Shown: positions 53,145 through 61,492, numbered from the stretch's first letter. The stretch: 64,000 bases of DNA from Streptomyces sp. NBC_00442 (GCF_036014195.1 NZ_CP107918.1:2418001-2482000); one strand, 5' to 3'. Translations and numbers: made by a program. The notes: a model not told the origin generated them from the sequence alone.

Positions 53145-53714
53145 TCAACTCGCCACGCCGGCCAGCACGGCGTCCGTCTCCGCCAGGAACTGCTTCAGGT
53201 CGTCCGGCGTACGGGAGGTGATGAGAGGCCAGCCGTTCGCGCCGCAATTGAACACCGGCTTGTCGACCCACGTGCCGCCCGCGTTGCGGATGTCCGTGGC
53301 CACGGAGGCGTACGAGGTGAGGGTCTTGCCCTCGGCGACTCCGGCCTCCACCACCAGCCACGGCCCGTGGCAGATCGCGGCCACCGGGCGGCCCGTGCTC
53401 GCGAAGGCCCGTACGGTCTCCACCGCCTTCGGCTGGAGCCGCAGGGAGTCGGCGTTGACGGTGCCGCCGGGGATGAGAAGGAGGTCGTAGGAAGCGGGGT
53501 CGACGTCCGAGAGGGCGAGCGTCACCGGGACGGTGCGGCCCGGGTCCTTGTCGCCGACGAGCGTCTGCACCGGATCCGTGGTGACGGCGGCCACGTCCAC
53601 CTCGGCACCGGCCGCTCGGAGGTGCTCGACCGGGACGATCAGCTCGTCCTGCTCGACTCCGTAGTTGGTCACCATCGCGAGAACGCGACGGCCGGCCGGC
53701 GTGTGGTCTGCCAT
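53145..53714 (-). CDS. DJ-1/PfpI family protein (protease/deglycase/stress type)
   Basis: This 189-aa protein starts at ATG after GGAAGGAAAA. Landmarks are LAMVTNYGVEQDEL at the N-terminus, YDLLLIPGG, and the nucleophile elbow PVAAICHGPWLVVEAG with the conserved Cys followed by His. These fit the PfpI/YhbO branch. Such proteins are described as proteases, deglycases or stress proteins. It is divergent from the DUF5709-like gene, with 164 bp between the starts. Confidence 0.9.
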   Translation of the reverse strand: MADHTPAGRRVLAMVTNYGVEQDELIVPVEHLRAAGAEVDVAAVTTDPVQTLVGDKDPGRTVPVTLALSDVDPASYDLLLIPGGTVNADSLRLQPKAVETVRAFASTGRPVAAICHGPWLVVEAGVAEGKTLTSYASVATDIRNAGGTWVDKPVFNCGANGWPLITSRTPDDLKQFLAETDAVLAGVAS

Positions 53715-53878
53715 GGTCTTTTTCCTTCCGGGAGGGAGCTGTCCTTCGAGGCGCTTTCCGCCGTACTGGTCGCTTTGCCCGGTGCGTGTGGCGCAAACCG
53801 TCGACCTGCCGGGAGGTGTGTTCTGGACCGAGGTGGAAACGTGCCCCGTACGAACCCGGACGTGAGGAGCACGACCCC

Positions 53879-54304
53879 ATGGCATCCGACGAAGGCACCG
53901 CCGACGACGTCTATCAGCCCGGTGGCACGGTCGGTGACGAGGTCCGCGAGGACGAAGGCATCCTCGACCCCGAGGACACCCTCACCGCTCGCGCCGCCGA
54001 CCCGTACGACGAGGGCTGGTCGCCGCCTGAGCGCCCCCTCGCGGTGAACCACTACGGCACCACCGCGGCGGAGCAGGCCGAGGGCGAGAGCCTGGACCAG
54101 CGGCTCGCGGAGGAGGTCCGCGATCCGGCCCTGGACGCCAGGGAGGGGGAGCCCGGTGACGCCATCGATGACGTGCCCGGCACTGACCGTGAACCGCTCC
54201 CCGACACCGACGCCCAGGCCGGGCGGCTCGAAGCCCCGGACGAGGGAGCGAGCCATGACCCCGAGGACGACGCCGAACAAGACATGCGGGACGCGTCCTC
54301 ATAG
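53879..54304 (+). CDS. DUF5709-like acidic protein
   Basis: This 141-aa highly acidic, probably disordered protein starts at ATG after GAGGAG. The pattern YQPGGTVGDEVREDEGILDPEDTL, DEGWSPPERPLAVN, EGESLDQRLAEEVRDP matches a family common in actinomycetes (DUF5709 from memory). The function is unknown; association with stress regulons has been suggested. A clear terminator follows, so it is probably monocistronic. Confidence 0.82.
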   Translation: MASDEGTADDVYQPGGTVGDEVREDEGILDPEDTLTARAADPYDEGWSPPERPLAVNHYGTTAAEQAEGESLDQRLAEEVRDPALDAREGEPGDAIDDVPGTDREPLPDTDAQAGRLEAPDEGASHDPEDDAEQDMRDASS

Positions 54305-54408
54305 CGGGACGTGTCCCCTGCAGCAGCACGCACTCACCGGGGAGCCGCTCTCGGCGGGCCGAACCCCGCGCCGCGCAGCCCCCGGTTCAACAGGTCACGG
54401 CACAGCGA

Positions 54409-54438
54409 AAGGGCCGGACTCAGCGGAGTCCGGCCCTT
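54409..54438 (+). terminator. terminator hairpin after the DUF5709-like gene
   Basis: A perfect 13-bp inverted repeat (54409-54421 with 54426-54438) has a 4-nt AGCG loop and is followed by CCTCTG. It lies about 100 bp after the stop. Confidence 0.82.
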
Positions 54439-54485
54439 CCTCTGACACGCACGTTCCGAGATCAGCGGCGCCGTGGTGGCATGGT

Positions 54486-54521
54486 CACCCGCTACACGTT
54501 GAACACCCGCTACACGTTGAA
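54486..54521. repeat. 18-bp tandem duplication near the element boundary
   Basis: CACCCGCTACACGTTGAA occurs twice, head to tail. On the minus strand the first copy ends a short reading frame EGTFPQVGALYYGFRFNV-stop, which looks like the C-terminus of a phage-tail-type protein without the rest of the gene. It may mark the attachment region or the scar of an older element. Confidence 0.65.
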
Positions 54522-54576
54522 GCGGAATCCGTAGTACAGGGCTCCCACCTGCGGAAACGTTCCTTCTCATGATCGC

Positions 54577-54625
54577 ATCCAGCACAGATCCAGCACGGTA
54601 GAAACCTATCCAGCACATCCAGCAC
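54577..54625. other. four 9-bp direct repeats, probable integrase arm-binding sites
   Basis: ATCCAGCAC (GTGCTGGAT on the other strand) occurs exactly at 54577, 54588, 54608 and 54617, ending two bases before the integrase stop codon. Clusters of short direct repeats next to int are typical arm-type sites of tyrosine integrases, so an att site should lie close by, at about 54.49-54.58 kb. No tRNA gene was found there. Confidence 0.68.
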
Positions 54626-54626
54626 A

Positions 54627-55886
54627 TCAGGCCACCGAGCTGTACTCGGAGCGCTCCTCCACGGCCTCGCTGGGGACCTCAACGGTAACCGGGCCCATGG
54701 CCTTCTGCATGATGGCTCGGCAGCGGTCCCACGCCTCGGGAACAAGGTGCCCGTAGATGTCGACCGTGGTCTTGATCGACTTGTGGCCGAGCCAACGCGA
54801 GACCTCGTGGATCGGGATGCCGGCCGCCAGGGCGGTCGAGGCGAAGAAGTGACGAAGCGAGTGCGGGTGGTACTTCGGCTTGCCATCAGCGTCCACCAGC
54901 CCGGCCAGCCTGCACGCCTTCCTGAAGTGGTAGCTGTAGGTGTTCGCGGTCGGCATGATCCCCTTGCCGCGCTCGCGTGGCGCGAAGAACACCTCAACTT
55001 GCCGGGCCTTGCCTGCCGCGTTCTGGAAGGTGAGCGGGATCGGGTCCCACTCCTCCACGTGGGCGTCGATCTCGTCGCAGACGAACGGCGCGGCCGGCAC
55101 GTCGCGGTACTCGCCCTCTTCGCGGTGCTTGAGCGGCACGAGGCGGGTCTTGCAATCCTCGCGGTGTGCCTTCGAGCTGATCTGCCAGCGCACGCGGATG
55201 ACGTCGTTGCGGAGGCAGCCGGTGTGAAAGGCGAGAGCTTCACTGACTCGCAGCCCAGCCCCTGCCTGAAGCCAGACGGTGAGCTTGTACTGCGGCGACA
55301 TGTGCTCGTGCAGGAGGCGGACCTCTTCGAGGGTGGGGATCTCGTCCTCGTCGACCGCGCGCGACCCAGGAGCGTTCTTCACCTCCTTGGAGGGGTCCTC
55401 CTGGATGATCTTCTCTTCCTTGGCGGACCAGAAGATGTGCTTGACCATCTTCATGCGGTCGTACACCGTGCTGGCAGCGAGTTCCTTGCTGATGGCCGCC
55501 TTGAAGTGCTCGATGTCCCGCTTGGCGACTCCGGCCATCGTCTTGCGGCCGAGTCGGGGTATCAGGTGGTTGTCGATGAATCCGCGGTAGTTCGAGAACG
55601 TCGAGTCGCCGATCACGCGGCGGCTGAGCCAGTCCTCCACGTAGGCCCGCACGGTGATCTTCCCGGCGTTGGGGTCGATGTACGTCCCTACGCTCTTGTC
55701 GTTCTCCATCTTGCTGGCGAAGCTGTCCGCCGCCGTCTTCTTGGTGAACGACTCTTCGCGCTGGCGAGCCGTGCGCCCTCCGGGCTCTCTGTACCTAACC
55801 GTCCAGTCGTGGCCGCACCGCACCTTCTCGCAGGGGTACAGCGGACTGCGCTTGTCGGTCTTGCATCTCTGGAAAACGGTAGCCAT
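54627..55886 (-). CDS. tyrosine-family site-specific integrase
   Basis: This 419-aa protein starts at ATG after GAGGGGGCC. The order is an N-terminal arm-binding region with an AP2-like GHDWTVRYREPGGRTARQREESF, a core-binding SAM-like domain (TVRAYVEDWLSR to HIFWSAKEEKIIQEDP), and a catalytic domain with Arg in GAGLRVSEAL, HSLRH, WLGH and the Tyr nucleophile in VDIYGHL. It integrates and, with the adjacent excisionase, excises the element to its right. It resembles integrases of actinomycete integrative elements and prophages. Confidence 0.95.
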   Translation of the reverse strand: MATVFQRCKTDKRSPLYPCEKVRCGHDWTVRYREPGGRTARQREESFTKKTAADSFASKMENDKSVGTYIDPNAGKITVRAYVEDWLSRRVIGDSTFSNYRGFIDNHLIPRLGRKTMAGVAKRDIEHFKAAISKELAASTVYDRMKMVKHIFWSAKEEKIIQEDPSKEVKNAPGSRAVDEDEIPTLEEVRLLHEHMSPQYKLTVWLQAGAGLRVSEALAFHTGCLRNDVIRVRWQISSKAHREDCKTRLVPLKHREEGEYRDVPAAPFVCDEIDAHVEEWDPIPLTFQNAAGKARQVEVFFAPRERGKGIMPTANTYSYHFRKACRLAGLVDADGKPKYHPHSLRHFFASTALAAGIPIHEVSRWLGHKSIKTTVDIYGHLVPEAWDRCRAIMQKAMGPVTVEVPSEAVEERSEYSSVA

Positions 55887-55922
55887 TTGGCCCCCTCATA
55901 GTGCTGGGGCAAGGCCGTGCCG

Positions 55923-56105
55923 TTACCCGTAGTTGTCGTCGAGGTACGCGACGATGTCGCGCTCGCGGAATCGCAGGAGGCGGCCGACCTTCTGTGGCCG
56001 CAGTCCCCACGTTCGGTACTTGTTCTTGACGGTGATCTCGCTGACCCGCAGCCAGTCGGCCACCTCTTCCGGCGTCAGCAGCCGGTTGCTCCCGCCCGCG
56101 CTCAC
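55923..56105 (-). CDS. excisionase-like helix-turn-helix protein (Xis)
   Basis: This 60-aa MerR/AlpA-type HTH protein starts at GTG 56105. LLTPEEVADWLRVSEITVKNKYRTWGLRPQKVGRLLRFRERDIVAYLDD is the typical excisionase-family fold. It overlaps the preceding gene by 4 bp (GTGA) and lies 36 bp upstream of the integrase gene, the usual xis-int order of actinomycete elements. Confidence 0.88.
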   Translation of the reverse strand: MSAGGSNRLLTPEEVADWLRVSEITVKNKYRTWGLRPQKVGRLLRFRERDIVAYLDDNYG

Positions 56106-56383
56106 GTCTGGTCTCCGGATTGCCGGGTCAGCTCGTGCACTGCATTCCAGGCCGTCACCGCCGAGGCGAGGGCCTGCTTGCGCTCTACCTGGAGCCTTCG
56201 GACGGCGACCGGCAGTTGGGACGGGTCGTCGATGCCGAGGAGCTTCGTGACCCGTCCGAGCAGCTCCGCCGGGTCTTCCGCCGGAGCCTGCTGGGCGGGG
56301 CGCGAGTACACCCGGCACTCCTCGCCCGAGACGCCGAGGACCCAGCCCCAGCCGTTCGCGAGCGCCTTCTCGCTGTGTTTCAC
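56102..56383 (-). CDS. hypothetical mobile-element protein
   Basis: This 93-aa protein starts at GTG 56383, overlapping the preceding stop by 4 bp, and overlaps the Xis gene the same way. VKHSEKALANGWGWVLGVS opens it. The C-terminal half is helical (LLGRVTKLLGIDDPSQLPVAVRRLQVERKQAL). I recognise no family. The tight coupling suggests a role with excisionase and integrase. Confidence 0.7.
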   Translation of the reverse strand: MKHSEKALANGWGWVLGVSGEECRVYSRPAQQAPAEDPAELLGRVTKLLGIDDPSQLPVAVRRLQVERKQALASAVTAWNAVHELTRQSGDQT

Positions 56384-56616
56384 GCGGCAGCTCCGAGATA
56401 CTCGGAGCGGGACAGTGTGGTCAGGTGGAAGAGACCGTGTTCGCACTGGTAGTACCGGTTCTCCCGACACAAGCCGCGACGGTGACCCTTGCGTTCTCCG
56501 ACGCGGTCACGCTTCGCCTGGGCTCTCCCGAGCGCCTTCGCGGCCGTGTGCTCGTCCGGGTAGGCGCGGCCGTGGCCGCACTCGCAGCTCACAAACTTGA
56601 CGGCCCTAATGGTCAT
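56380..56616 (-). CDS. small Cys-containing mobile-element protein
   Basis: This 78-aa protein starts at ATG after AAGGACA. CECGHGRAYPDEHTAAKALGRA and CRENRYYQCEHGLFHLTT carry four Cys and several His that could bind zinc, with a basic middle (KRDRVGERKGHRRG). It may bind nucleic acid. Similar small proteins are frequent in actinomycete elements, but the function is unknown. Confidence 0.68.
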   Translation of the reverse strand: MTIRAVKFVSCECGHGRAYPDEHTAAKALGRAQAKRDRVGERKGHRRGLCRENRYYQCEHGLFHLTTLSRSEYLGAAA

Positions 56617-56632
56617 GTCCGGTGTCCTTGCT

Positions 56633-57061
56633 CTACTTGCGAAATCGGTCGCACGGGCAGGTGGGTATCTGGCAAGCGCCCCGTGCGGCGCTTGCTGCGG
56701 AGTGAGTGAAGGGGGCATGGCCGCAGTCGGGATGCTGGCAGTAGCCCTTCCAGCCCTTCTTGCCGCCGACGTTGGCGAGCATGACCCCGGGACTATGGAG
56801 CTTGACCAGTCGGCCGGACCCGCCGATGGAGACCTTTTTCGCGAAGGCTTCGGCTTCGGCGGCGCTGCCGAACGGCGCCCAGTTCAGCCCGCGGCTTCCG
56901 TCGCTCCAGGTGTGGACGAGCGCGATCCAGTCGCGCATCTGGAGGACTTCGGCGATCTCCTTGATCAGCGCCTTGGCCATTTGGTCGGCGCTCTCGAATG
57001 AGGGGTCCTCCAAGAGCGCCTTCACCACCTCGACCTCCTCCTTGCGAGGAGTGAGCCTCAC
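56633..57061 (-). CDS. hypothetical mobile-element protein with C-terminal Cys/His region
   Basis: This 142-aa protein has a helical N-terminal part (VEVVKALLEDPSFESADQMAKALIKEIAEVL). The middle reads IALVHTWSDGSRGLNWAPFGSAAEAEAFAKK. The C-terminus, YCQHPDCGHAPFTHS...CQIPTCPCDRF, could be a zinc-binding module. The start overlaps the previous stop by 4 bp. I assign no function. Confidence 0.7.
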   Translation of the reverse strand: MRLTPRKEEVEVVKALLEDPSFESADQMAKALIKEIAEVLQMRDWIALVHTWSDGSRGLNWAPFGSAAEAEAFAKKVSIGGSGRLVKLHSPGVMLANVGGKKGWKGYCQHPDCGHAPFTHSAASAARGACQIPTCPCDRFRK

Positions 57062-57528
57062 TCGCTGCCCTCGGTGTCGACGAGCTGCTCCAGTCGGCTC
57101 AGAACGGCGGCGAGCTTGTTGGAGTCCTGCTCCATGTGGATGTCGTACCGGAGCTCGTCCCAGCGCCGGAGGTTGCCGCTGGGCACGTCGCCGTTCTCGT
57201 CACGGAGCTCGTCGAGCTGGTTCTCCTGGCTCGTACGCAGCGTTCGGATGTCCCCAACGACACTGCGCAGCTCGGCCATGAGGTCGGGCAGCCGCTGAAG
57301 GCCGGCGAAGTCGGCTACCAGCATTGCTGTCTCGGGCGTCGGGTTGACGACCTCGACGGGGAACCTGAACCAGTCCGGGTCCAGCGCCACCGGGAAGCCG
57401 GTCACCTTCCAGGCTCCGTCTTGCATCTTCGTGCCGGTGTCCCCGTCCGCGTCGCGTATCTGCGTGCCGGTTGGCAGTTCATCGAGGACCACGGGGTGGC
57501 CGATGCGGTATGTCGTCGTGCTGGTCAC
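57058..57528 (-). CDS. hypothetical mobile-element protein
   Basis: This 156-aa protein starts at GTG after GGAGGAGAGC. The N-terminal half is probably beta-rich (TYRIGHPVVLDELPTGTQIRDADGD, then GAWKVTGFPVALDPDWFRFP). The C-terminal half is a long helix rich in Leu, Arg and Glu that may form a coiled coil. I recognise no family. Confidence 0.7.
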   Translation of the reverse strand: MTSTTTYRIGHPVVLDELPTGTQIRDADGDTGTKMQDGAWKVTGFPVALDPDWFRFPVEVVNPTPETAMLVADFAGLQRLPDLMAELRSVVGDIRTLRTSQENQLDELRDENGDVPSGNLRRWDELRYDIHMEQDSNKLAAVLSRLEQLVDTEGSE

Positions 57529-57585
57529 GGGCTCTCCTCCTTCGACGCCAGTGACACTATCTCAATGAATCAGTCAGATCAACTC

Positions 57586-58473
57586 TTACATTCGAGTGGA
57601 GAGAAGGCACGTAGCAGACTTGTGCAGATCCGCGATCGTCCCCGTGTTGAACACGATGACGTCGAACTCCCAGTCCTTCAACGCGTTCTCACTGACGTGG
57701 TCCGCCCCACTGATCAGGATCTGCTTGGGGCGGCGCACCTCAACCACTAGGCCACCCCGGTGCTTGATGGCTTGGGCTTCATTCGGGAAGCGCACGTCGG
57801 TGATGACGACAGGTGCGTCCCAGTCCTCCTCGTCCTGGAAGAGCGCGTTGACCCACACGTCGGGGCCGAGGATGTGGCGGCCCGCCTCCGTGCCGCAGCG
57901 CTGGAGGTATCCCCGGACGGCAGGGTGCCCCTCCTTCACCCGCTCCCAGCCGTACCGGTCTACCTCGTCGGCGAGTTGGTAGGAGCCATTGATCTCGTCG
58001 TCCGGGAGCCAGGGGTTGATCTGGTAGAGGAAGTCCCGCACCTTGTCAGCGAATGCCTTGCGCTGCCAGCCCCGCTCTACGAGCGCCCTCCCGAGCTCAT
58101 CCTTCCCCGCGCGAGCGGCACCCGAGAGCCCGATCAGCCGAGGGGCGACGAGCGGGCGGCTCGACCCACCGCTCAACAGCCGAGGGCCGTTCGCGCAAAG
58201 GCGCGTGGCCTTGGCTGCACGCCGGGCGTCGACCGCACGACGCTTGAACTCCTCGGCTTCGACCTCCAGGGCAGCCACCCAGGCGGGCCAGAACCGGACG
58301 GCCGGCACGCGCTCGCCCGCGATGACGCGGTGCACGGTGGACTCGGCGGTGCCGATCGCTTCGGCAAGCTGCTGGAGGCCGCCCGAGCGGGGTACGTCGA
58401 CCGGGAACCCCGCCGTCGCGGCGGCCCCGGTCACCCAGGCCGCGAACTTCGGGTAGTCGGCGCGCATGGTCAT
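57586..58473 (-). CDS. fusion of an XRE-like HTH domain and a deoxynucleoside monophosphate kinase-like domain
   Basis: This 295-aa protein starts at ATG after AAGGAGCAACG. Residues ~30-65 look like an XRE HTH (GLQQLAEAIGTAESTVHRVIAGERVP). From ~110 there is a P-loop GLSGAARAGKDELG, then AFADKVRDFLYQINPWL, RYLQRCGTEAGR-type text and VVITDVRFPNEAQAI, as in phage dNMP kinases. The element could modify or supply nucleotides, or the kinase fold could control the DNA-binding part. The fusion itself is unusual. Activity is inferred. Confidence 0.8.
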   Translation of the reverse strand: MTMRADYPKFAAWVTGAAATAGFPVDVPRSGGLQQLAEAIGTAESTVHRVIAGERVPAVRFWPAWVAALEVEAEEFKRRAVDARRAAKATRLCANGPRLLSGGSSRPLVAPRLIGLSGAARAGKDELGRALVERGWQRKAFADKVRDFLYQINPWLPDDEINGSYQLADEVDRYGWERVKEGHPAVRGYLQRCGTEAGRHILGPDVWVNALFQDEEDWDAPVVITDVRFPNEAQAIKHRGGLVVEVRRPKQILISGADHVSENALKDWEFDVIVFNTGTIADLHKSATCLLSTRM

Positions 58474-58495
58474 TCGTTGCTCCTTGTCGTTGGGG

Positions 58496-58852
58496 TCAGC
58501 CTTCGTGGCTGTCGATGAGGCGGTACAGGCCGGGCGCGCGGACGTGGCCCTCGCACACGTCGCAGTCGCAGTCGTGCAGGCACGTCGGACACGGGCTCTC
58601 GTCGCAATAGGGGTCCGGCCCGTGCCAGGCGTGGGATGGGTCGGGGTCGGGGCAGTCCCACGCCTCGCATGACCGGTCCTTGGCCCACGTGGGGTAGACG
58701 ATGTGCTCGCGCTGCCCGAGGAACCCGTGCACCAGCGGCTCGCCGGGGCACGGGAATATCGAACGCTTGGCGGAGGCTTCGTCGATGAAGGCGGCCCGGC
58801 AACGCAGGCACTGAAGGCGCTGCTCGGGCCGCTTACGGAGCTGGTGCCTCAT
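58496..58852 (-). CDS. Cys-rich hypothetical mobile-element protein
   Basis: This 118-aa protein has many cysteines: CLRCRAAF near the N-terminus, CEAWDCPDPDPSH in the middle and CDESPCPTCLHDCDCDVCEGH near the C-terminus. It could hold two zinc-binding clusters. The start overlaps the preceding stop by 4 bp. I recognise no family. Confidence 0.68.
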   Translation of the reverse strand: MRHQLRKRPEQRLQCLRCRAAFIDEASAKRSIFPCPGEPLVHGFLGQREHIVYPTWAKDRSCEAWDCPDPDPSHAWHGPDPYCDESPCPTCLHDCDCDVCEGHVRAPGLYRLIDSHEG

Positions 58853-59148
58853 GCCTCGGGGAGCAGCTCGACTTCAGCACCCATGGGGAGGGACAGGGAG
58901 TTGCGGTGGGCGGGCATGGCGCCGGGCTCGTCGGAGATGTGCAGGCGCCACTTCTTGATGCGCTTGTCCCAGTCCTGGGCCATCACGCGCTTGGGCGCGG
59001 CCAGAAGACGGCCGGCCCGGGTCACGGTGTACCCCCTGGTGTCCTTGCCGGTGGCCTTGACGCGCTGGCCGGCCTTCACGTCAGCGACCTTCCGCATCTG
59101 CGGGCTCGGCTCCGAGCTGGCCGAGTTGGTGGTGGCACTGGCAGTCAT
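58849..59148 (-). CDS. hypothetical mobile-element protein
   Basis: This 99-aa protein starts at ATG after TAGGAGTGAC. A Ser/Thr-rich N-terminus leads to a basic beta-rich core (VKAGQRVKATGKDTRGYTVTRAGRLLAAPKRVMAQDW) and ends with MGAEVELLPEA. It may be a small nucleic-acid-binding barrel. This is a guess. Confidence 0.68.
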   Translation of the reverse strand: MTASATTNSASSEPSPQMRKVADVKAGQRVKATGKDTRGYTVTRAGRLLAAPKRVMAQDWDKRIKKWRLHISDEPGAMPAHRNSLSLPMGAEVELLPEA

Positions 59149-59184
59149 GTCACTCCTAGGTAAACTCTATCAATGGGGTCTGAA

Positions 59185-59754
59185 TTACGCGGCGAGCATC
59201 GTCTTGCTCGTATGGGCTTCGAGTGCGGCGCGGGCCTGGGCGGCGGCCCAGCCATAGCCGTAGTGCCCCCAGCAGGAGTCGACTTCTTCCCAGGTGGACA
59301 TGGTGTCGTCCGCGTCCGCCCGCAGCCAGTCGACCGCCTCTTCGACGATGTAGCCGTACACGTCGCCCTCGGCCCACGCCTCGTACTCGGTGCGCTCGGC
59401 GTCGAGGTATGCCTCGGGCAGCATCCCGAGGTCTTCGGCGTCCTCGCGCAGCAGGTACCACAGGGAGACGGGGCCGCGTGCCGGCCGCGACTCGATGACG
59501 ATGGCGCCGTGGAAGATGCGGGCCCAGCGGGTGAAGATCTCGACACCTCTCCACCGGTTCCAGCTCACGCGGTCCCAGGCTTCGGCGAACGGGCCGCCGT
59601 CCTTGTCGATGTGGGCGTACTGGCCCAGGTGGGTGTCGATGGTGATCACGTGAGCCAGGTGGTCGAAGTCCTCGCGCGGGTTACGGGCGTACTCGTCGGG
59701 AACCAGGCGCACGCGGAAGCGGTGGTCGGTCGTGGTCGCGATGATGTTGTCCAT
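59185..59754 (-). CDS. acidic hypothetical mobile-element protein
   Basis: This 189-aa acidic protein begins MDNIIATTTDHRFRVRLVPDEY. The tryptophan-rich C-terminal part (EAVDWLRADADDTMSTWEEV, CWGHYGYGWAAAQARAALEAH) is distinctive. I recognise no family. Its acidity and position in the same operon-like run as ArdA leave open an anti-defence role, but nothing proves it. Confidence 0.7.
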   Translation of the reverse strand: MDNIIATTTDHRFRVRLVPDEYARNPREDFDHLAHVITIDTHLGQYAHIDKDGGPFAEAWDRVSWNRWRGVEIFTRWARIFHGAIVIESRPARGPVSLWYLLREDAEDLGMLPEAYLDAERTEYEAWAEGDVYGYIVEEAVDWLRADADDTMSTWEEVDSCWGHYGYGWAAAQARAALEAHTSKTMLAA

Positions 59755-59769
59755 GTTGGTCTTTGCAGA

Positions 59770-60183
59770 TCAGAGGGTCGGGGCGGGGAAGTGGACAAGG
59801 CAGGAGGTCCGGCGGCAGGGGTGGCCGAGGGAGGCGATGAACTCCTTGTGCGCATCGAGTGCTTCGATCAGCCAGTCGTCGCCCTCGACGAACTCGGGGC
59901 GCTTCCCGGCCCACAGTCCGCGGGCCCATGCGATGTCGCGGACTTCGTGGAACTCGCTCGCACCGTGCTGGCGGATCACATCGATCCAGGAGGCGCGGGC
60001 GCGGTCGTACGCGGCGCGGGAGTGGTTGTATCCCGTGGCGGGATCGATGTCCTCGATCGCCACACCGGACGCGACGCAGATGGCTATGCGGGCGTCAGCC
60101 ATGGATGTGAGCCGGTCGGCTTCGCAGGAGGGGCAGTCGAGGGCGCTGCGGGCGTAGTGCATCAGCAGGAGGTTGGCGCGCAT
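59770..60183 (-). CDS. hypothetical mobile-element protein
   Basis: This 137-aa mainly helical protein starts at ATG after GAAGAGAG. HYARSALDCPSCEADRLTSMADARIAI and AAYDRARASWIDVIRQHGASEFHEVRDIAWARGLWAG are the main helices. It has a CxxC pair at the N-terminus and another Cys near the end. I recognise no family. It directly follows the methyltransferase gene, 16 bp apart. Confidence 0.68.
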   Translation of the reverse strand: MRANLLLMHYARSALDCPSCEADRLTSMADARIAICVASGVAIEDIDPATGYNHSRAAYDRARASWIDVIRQHGASEFHEVRDIAWARGLWAGKRPEFVEGDDWLIEALDAHKEFIASLGHPCRRTSCLVHFPAPTL

Positions 60184-60199
60184 GTTCTCTCTTCGGTAA

Positions 60200-61492
60200 T
60201 CAGGCCGCGAGCGCGTGCTCAGGCCGTACGGGTTCGTGGTTATAGATCTCGGCGAGGTACTGCCGGAGCTGGTCCTCCCAGTGCTGGGACAGGAGGCTGC
60301 CGATCACGACGGCGCCCATCGGAGGAGCGACCACGTCGCCGATCTGCTGCGTGCAGCTCGACCGGGAGCCGGTCCACGGATAGCCGGGGCGGAAGCCGAC
60401 CAGGAGCGCGGCCTCGTCGAGGCTGAACTTCCTGTCCTTGTCGTGCTCCCAGTACCATCCGCGGATCTTCGAGGTGATGCCCGTGGCGGCCTTGTCGGCA
60501 CTCCAGCAGTTCCCTCCGGCCGTCCGCCTGACGCCCCGGGTGTTGACGCGGATGCCGGCGGGCCAGTCGAGGGCCTCGGCAGCGGTCGTGGCCGGGAGGG
60601 GGGTCTTGGGGGTGAGGGCGCTCATGTCGACGTAGGAGTGGCGGGCGGCCATGAGGAAGACACGCTTGCGACGTGAGGCGAGGCCGTAGTCCACGGCGTC
60701 CAGGACGCGGTACTCCGCGCTGCACCAGTCCGCCGACCAGAGTTCCTCGCGTATTCCGTCGAGGATGTTCTCTGGCAGGGCCGAGCTCTGCTCCATGGCC
60801 AACCAGCGGAGGTTGTCCCACCGGGCGGTCAGGGTAAGAGCCCAGATCAGCACCTCGGCGAGCAGCCCGATCCGTTCGTCGGTCATCTCGGCTATTGGCG
60901 CCCGGACCTCGTCGAGGGTGAGTAGGGGCCCGGTGAAGCCGGAGTAGCCGTCCCAGTCGGGGTCGCTACAGATCAGGCAGATGTCGGCTTCATCGCAGGG
61001 GCCGCATTCAGCGCTGTCATGCCAGTGCCCGAACGTGGCCTCGAAGGCTGCGGTGAACACGTCGAGCAGCAGGTCCTGATTCCGCGGGTCCTGCCCGGCC
61101 CTCTTGCCGGCCGGGGTCCAGCACTGGCACGGCGCCGAGACGATCAGTCCCCGCACCCAGCGCAGCGCGGGGTGTTTCGGGTCGAGGGAGCGAACATCGG
61201 CGACGATCCGCCGAAACCCTGCCGCGCGGGCGGTGGCCGAGGCGTCCTTGTGCATTTCGACGCCGACGGTGTCGAGGTCGTGTTGGAGTACGTCGCGCAC
61301 TCCGACGTCCCAACCTCCGGGGCCTGCAAAGAGGTTGATGACGCGCTCGGGGTCTCCCGGCTTCGGCGGGAAGAGCCAGTGGACCGGCCAAGGCGCGGCG
61401 ATCTCTTCCAGCTCTTCGGGCGTCTTGTTGCTGAGGTCCAGCTCTTCGGGGGTACCGAGCGCTCCAGCCGTGTCGAGGCGGGTGAGGGACAT
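60200..61492 (-). CDS. orphan C5 cytosine-specific DNA methyltransferase
   Basis: This 430-aa protein has motif I INLFAGPGGWDVG, motif IV with the catalytic Cys VSAPCQCWTPAGKR, motif VI AMEQSSALP (Gln in place of the usual Asn of ENV), motif VIII YGLASRRKRVFLMAAR and motif X QIGDVVAPPMG. It should methylate cytosine at C5. An insertion with CGPCDEADICLIC after motif IV may bind zinc. No restriction enzyme gene is adjacent, so it probably protects the element from host restriction. Its start shares one base with the previous stop (TGATG). Confidence 0.9.
   Translation of the reverse strand: MSLTRLDTAGALGTPEELDLSNKTPEELEEIAAPWPVHWLFPPKPGDPERVINLFAGPGGWDVGVRDVLQHDLDTVGVEMHKDASATARAAGFRRIVADVRSLDPKHPALRWVRGLIVSAPCQCWTPAGKRAGQDPRNQDLLLDVFTAAFEATFGHWHDSAECGPCDEADICLICSDPDWDGYSGFTGPLLTLDEVRAPIAEMTDERIGLLAEVLIWALTLTARWDNLRWLAMEQSSALPENILDGIREELWSADWCSAEYRVLDAVDYGLASRRKRVFLMAARHSYVDMSALTPKTPLPATTAAEALDWPAGIRVNTRGVRRTAGGNCWSADKAATGITSKIRGWYWEHDKDRKFSLDEAALLVGFRPGYPWTGSRSSCTQQIGDVVAPPMGAVVIGSLLSQHWEDQLRQYLAEIYNHEPVRPEHALAA

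Noticed and set aside
53101..53898. A 265-codon minus-strand open frame overlapping the PfpI-like gene
   Set aside because: The overlapping frame at 53145-53714 has a complete DJ-1/PfpI motif set and a good ribosome site.
54300..54627. tRNA gene as integration target
   Set aside because: No cloverleaf or T-loop sequence could be found on either strand in the gap next to the integrase.
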